Assembly: GCA_903813345.2 (NCBI GenBank)
Contig: CAIIXF020000002.1
Coordinates: 23,326,455-23,390,454, forward strand
Length of the DNA stretch: 64,000 bases
Source of the DNA: Owenia fusiformis
Taxonomy: Eukaryota; Annelida; Polychaeta; Sabellida; Oweniidae
Reading direction: 5' to 3'
A program made the position numbers and the translations under genes. The notes beneath the pieces are model-generated. The model ran no database searches. It saw only the letters and a program-made list of their open reading frames with translations, and was not told where the DNA came from. Within the stretch, counting starts at the first letter, position 1. Each line of letters starts with the position of its first letter. This document shows, in pieces, positions 60,321 to 64,000 of the stretch.

Positions 60321-60395
60321 TGTATTCTATTTTAAAGAATGTACGGTTGGAACAGAAGAAGAGTACATTCTTTTCTGTTGCTTTTAAGGAATGGA
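60321..60395. repeat. Self-complementary repeat, copy 2
   Basis: TGTATTCTATTTTAAAGAAT, GTACGGTTGGAACAGAAGAA and GAGTACATTCTTTTCTG match the copy at 59485. The ends ATTTTAAAG and CTTTTAAGGAATGGA are also shared. Confidence 0.8.
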
Positions 60396-60809
60396 CTGAA
60401 AGATTGAATATAAGACGCCAACACATTCACACCAGAGGGAGTTCTGTCTTTCGTCGAATCCGTTCATCACAATGATATGTTGATGTTCACAATTTAACAC
60501 AATACAAAAGAACGCATCAAAGGACGTATCAGTAAATGTATCATAAACGACGCTGTTATTCTTTCAGAGTGTACGTCGCAAACTACTCCTTACTTTGTCT
60601 AATGCTGCAACGGTGATAAATACTATAATAGATATTCTCGCGTTAATTACCTAACTAAGCAATAAGGATCATTGCGACATGTCATGCAAAATAATTCCAT
60701 ATGGATAATGATAATACATTACGTATTATGCCCCAATGGTAATTATCATATATAACAGTATATAGTCCCATTGATGATGTTCCTTATAGAGTTTATTGAT
60801 AATAAGCAC

Positions 60810-61345
60810 GACACTCTCTAGTGTACATTCTCTATTGTTCACTCTCTAGTGTACACTCTCTATTGTCCACTCTCTAGTGTACACTCTCTATTGTTCACGC
60901 TCTAGTGTACACTCTCCATTGTCCACTCTCTAGTGTACACTCTCTATTGTCCACTCTCTAGTGTACACTCTCTTTTGTTCACGCTCTAGTGTACACTCTC
61001 CATTGTCCACTCTCTAGTGTACACTCTCTATTGTTCACGCTCTAGTGTACACTCTCCATTGTACACTCTCTAGTGTACACTCTCTATTGTTCACTCTCTA
61101 GTGTACACTCTCTATTGTACACTCTATATTGTTCACGCTCTAGTGTACACTCTCCATTGTACACTCTCTAGTGTACACTCTCTATTGTTCACTCTCTAGT
61201 GTACACTCTCTATTGTACACTCTATATTGTTACTCTCTAGTGTACACTCTCTATTGTTACTCTCTAGTGTACACTCTCTAGTGTACACTCTCTATTGTTA
61301 CTCTCTAGTGTACACTCTCTATTGTTCACTCTCTATTTTACCCTC
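60810..61345. repeat. Minisatellite of about 28-bp units
   Basis: CTCTAGTGTACACTCTCTATTGT with a short link (TCA, CCA or AC) recurs about nineteen times with variants. Each unit includes the partly palindromic AGTGTACACT. The plus frame at 61227 is repeat-derived. Confidence 0.93.
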
Positions 61346-64000
61346 TCTTTTTATTTGTACACACCATGCAGAATGTTACATAAAGTTTTACCTGGCGCAA
61401 CAATATGTAATTGTCCCCCCAAAAAATCAGGAGAGAAATCATAAATACTAGACTGACTAAATCCGAACATGTTAGTTTAGACGGCTATTTGTACGCTTCT
61501 CAAAAGTAGCAATACTGTACAATCCAGTGTAGTCAATTAATAAAAGAGGAAGAGGCTTGGTTGTGATATGCGATCCTAAACAGATTGTGAATCCACCTAA
61601 GGTACATTAGACACCCTAGGAGGCTTTTAACACATTTGAATCTCCCATCAACGACCATAGTGCAATCATGTGTGCGAAACGCAAACCATTTATATGCCAA
61701 TAACTGATGACTGGATGAAAGAACGCCAGCTAGAGAAGTTATAAAATAAAATTGATAATTTTTTTTTAATTTATAAGATAGTAGGTTCTCCAACCCCTTG
61801 AATTCTAGCTATTTTGTTACAGTTTATCCTTTAGAAAGGTTGAGTTTATGATAATAATCATTTCCAAATTATTCGATCTTTTAATGATTACCTATTACAA
61901 AAACACAAAATGCTTTATAGATACACATAGTGAGGATTGTATTTTATAGTGCTGTATTCATGTCACGATTTACTGGTGAAAACCATATGGATCATTAGCT
62001 ACCCAATCTGAGATAAACATAACACGTACGGCAACACTTATACAGACTCGTGCTATCGTTCCCCAACGGGATCCTTTCCAAAGTCACACGGGATTCAATT
62101 TATTTGGATGACTGTATCAATAACGATAACAGTTTGATGGAGTTCATATTACAATTCAGGACATCTACGAGGGGCATTTCTTTTTGCTCTATTTTTTTTT
62201 ATTTTTACAGATTTATTTATGAAACTTTCAGCATATGTTCCATATACATATATCTTGAGTATACATCAATATAAATATAATTCCTAATAAGGAAGTGAGC
62301 TTTCAGTGGAGACTAGGTATATTGTGGAAATTTTGTATTAACAGTACTGTCTTTTATCTACATCATTAGAAGATAACGTGCATTTGTATCTTATTTTAAG
62401 TTAAAATTCCTAATCCCATATTTTCCCTTTTCTGCCAATAAGTTGATTAGTCAATATTCTAAAATTGTGTATAGTATAGTTATAATTGTCAATAATGGCG
62501 CTTAATTGACACGATGATTAAGATTGATTATTAAATGAGTATTGATTTGATATGTTATTGTTTATCTTTAATTGGGGTTAAATTGGTTTTGTGTATTCTA
62601 ACGCCCGTTGTGCCAAGAACCAATATAAGCGTCAAAACACGTAATTATACACATAAAAACAATCACTTAATCAATTTAAATTACCTGAATATTTATCAAT
62701 GAGCGAACTCTTGTTGTTTTTATAACAATAAATGTACCTGCAATATATAGAGAAAAAACAGAAATCTATACTAAGATGAGACAAATAGTCGTATATTCCA
62801 TTTTTCAAGCTCTATCCGATCTACATCTTGTATAAAAGGTCCCAATGTCTAATGTTTATTGCGTGATAATGGACCGGAAGTGTTTAAATATTGTTTTTGA
62901 GGTCAAATCGTAGTCTGGGATGTTGGGGATTTGTGCATTTCTTTTGACTTGTTACGCTTAATGGTCGCAGACAGTGTTTTGTGGTTCCTTTCAGACTTCC
63001 CCTTCTGACCATTGTGCCTTCATATTTCAGCCGAGCTTCAGAAGAATCAGAGAATGACTTAGATTAAGTGATTTTTGCAGATGGGTGAGCTTTACATCTT
63101 CGCGGGCATAAGTCAGAAAAATAATACCTCAATCAGCATAGTGAAAAAGACGATATTCATTTATTGAACTGAGGCATGAGAAGGAAACTAGATAAATTGA
63201 ATAAAGGGCTGATTGTGATTTTGTGATATGCCTTTCGCGGAGATAACATGCCTAGTCAAGGCTACATCAAAGTATCCTATGGCATCATAATTACATAAAG
63301 CGTCTCTAGATTGCTTTGATTTTTGTTTAAGGTGCTAATAAGAATTGCGAATGGGCATTATACACCAGAATCCCTTGAAGTTAATGTAACGCTGTCTATT
63401 ATGTAGAAACGACTACGTTTTCACATATTCTAGTTCAAATACTTTCATTTGATATACGTGACATAACTGTTTGAGATCTCAGAAGAAATATGACTTTAAT
63501 TTCAAAGGCCAGAGGAGGTAAATCAGACGTTTTACGCAACAGTGGGTATTATGTAACAATGCGAGTGTAAATCCTGATAGGGAACAATCTAAAGTATTTG
63601 AGATCAATACTACCACAGTGAAAAAACATATCCTTGTATTTTGATAAATATCTTCGGGTGGTGTACATAATAAAAAACTAAAGGACCATACACTAGGTAA
63701 ACAAAATCCTACCAATATCTTTGCAATATCTAAATTGGATACTTTATATACTTCTATAAGGTTTCCGGTTTTGGTCTTGATACTCTATGGGGTTTTCATA
63801 TATTATAGTTCGTTTATAAATAAATTGACATTTGATAGGTTTGTCGTTATGTTTCTGTAAATGCCGACTTTTATAGATTCGCATATGTCTTTATATATCG
63901 AATATATGACTGAACGGTAGATAAGTGACCGTGTACCTTGAATGTCAGAACCTAATAAATGTAAATCAGGTCACACTGGCCCCTAAAACCAAAAACTGGG
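61346..64000. other. No recognised gene or repeat
   Basis: This is AT-rich sequence with short frames on both strands. None has a family resemblance, a clear signal peptide with a donor, or terminal repeats. The receptor's missing first exon could be here or beyond the window. Confidence 0.45.

Larger units (their letters stand above)
57541..60800. other. Non-coding stretch with one inverted repeat pair
   Basis: Apart from the hairpin repeat near 59.5 and 60.3 kb and a short stem AATCACACTAATGTGTGATT at about 57776, no gene or element was recognised. Frames here are short, and none resembles a known family. Confidence 0.5.

Overview
The window is AT-rich animal DNA with long introns, no operon structure and many short non-autonomous transposable elements. 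It suggests an invertebrate, possibly marine; I cannot name a species. Its one gene that I can firmly reconstruct lies on the minus strand and covers about 44 kb. It encodes a Cys-loop (pentameric) ligand-gated ion channel of the anion-selective GABA-A/glycine-receptor type. Nine coding exons can be joined with matching splice phases, in minus-strand order: 44302-44411, 15542-15609, 13548-13786, 11671-11753, then either 11294-11428 or 9419-9556, then 7194-7352, 6010-6248 and 1-252. The joined piece gives 428 or 429 residues, from just after the presumed signal peptide to the approach to M4. The signal-peptide exon was not found, and M4 lies beyond the left edge.

The most interesting feature is a pair of homologous exons, 11294-11428 and 9419-9556. 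Both enter and leave in the same splice phase, so each can follow the Cys-loop exon and join the M1 exon. They are very probably alternative exons that swap the loop F region, strand beta-9 and the first part of loop C, the regions that shape agonist recognition. They differ strongly in sequence and in predicted N-glycosylation sites.

Layout: 1-6009 last exon plus an intron packed with foldback elements and two members of a TIR family with 9-bp target duplications; 6010-15609 the exon-rich core; 15610-44301 one intron of about 28.7 kb, which holds a degenerate tandem segmental duplication (about 34.3-38.2 kb and 38.6-43.9 kb) and what looks like a dead copy of exon 44302-44411 near 38.3 kb; 44412-64000 upstream DNA with satellites (66-bp, 92-bp and 28-bp units) and MITEs, with no exon I can support.

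Repeat families recognised from both ends: TA-flanked elements beginning CACTCCCCCCATAAG (7536, 8934, 17002); TA-flanked elements beginning CAGGGTG (13041, 24084, 51113); a TA-flanked pogo-like element (40358); a TTA-flanked Harbinger-like element (53870); CAAGGAGGATTGG elements with 9-bp duplications (4993, 23294, partial 5522); and an element built of GACGCCGTT-rich repeats with an 8-bp duplication (32965). No transposase or reverse transcriptase frame was recognised.
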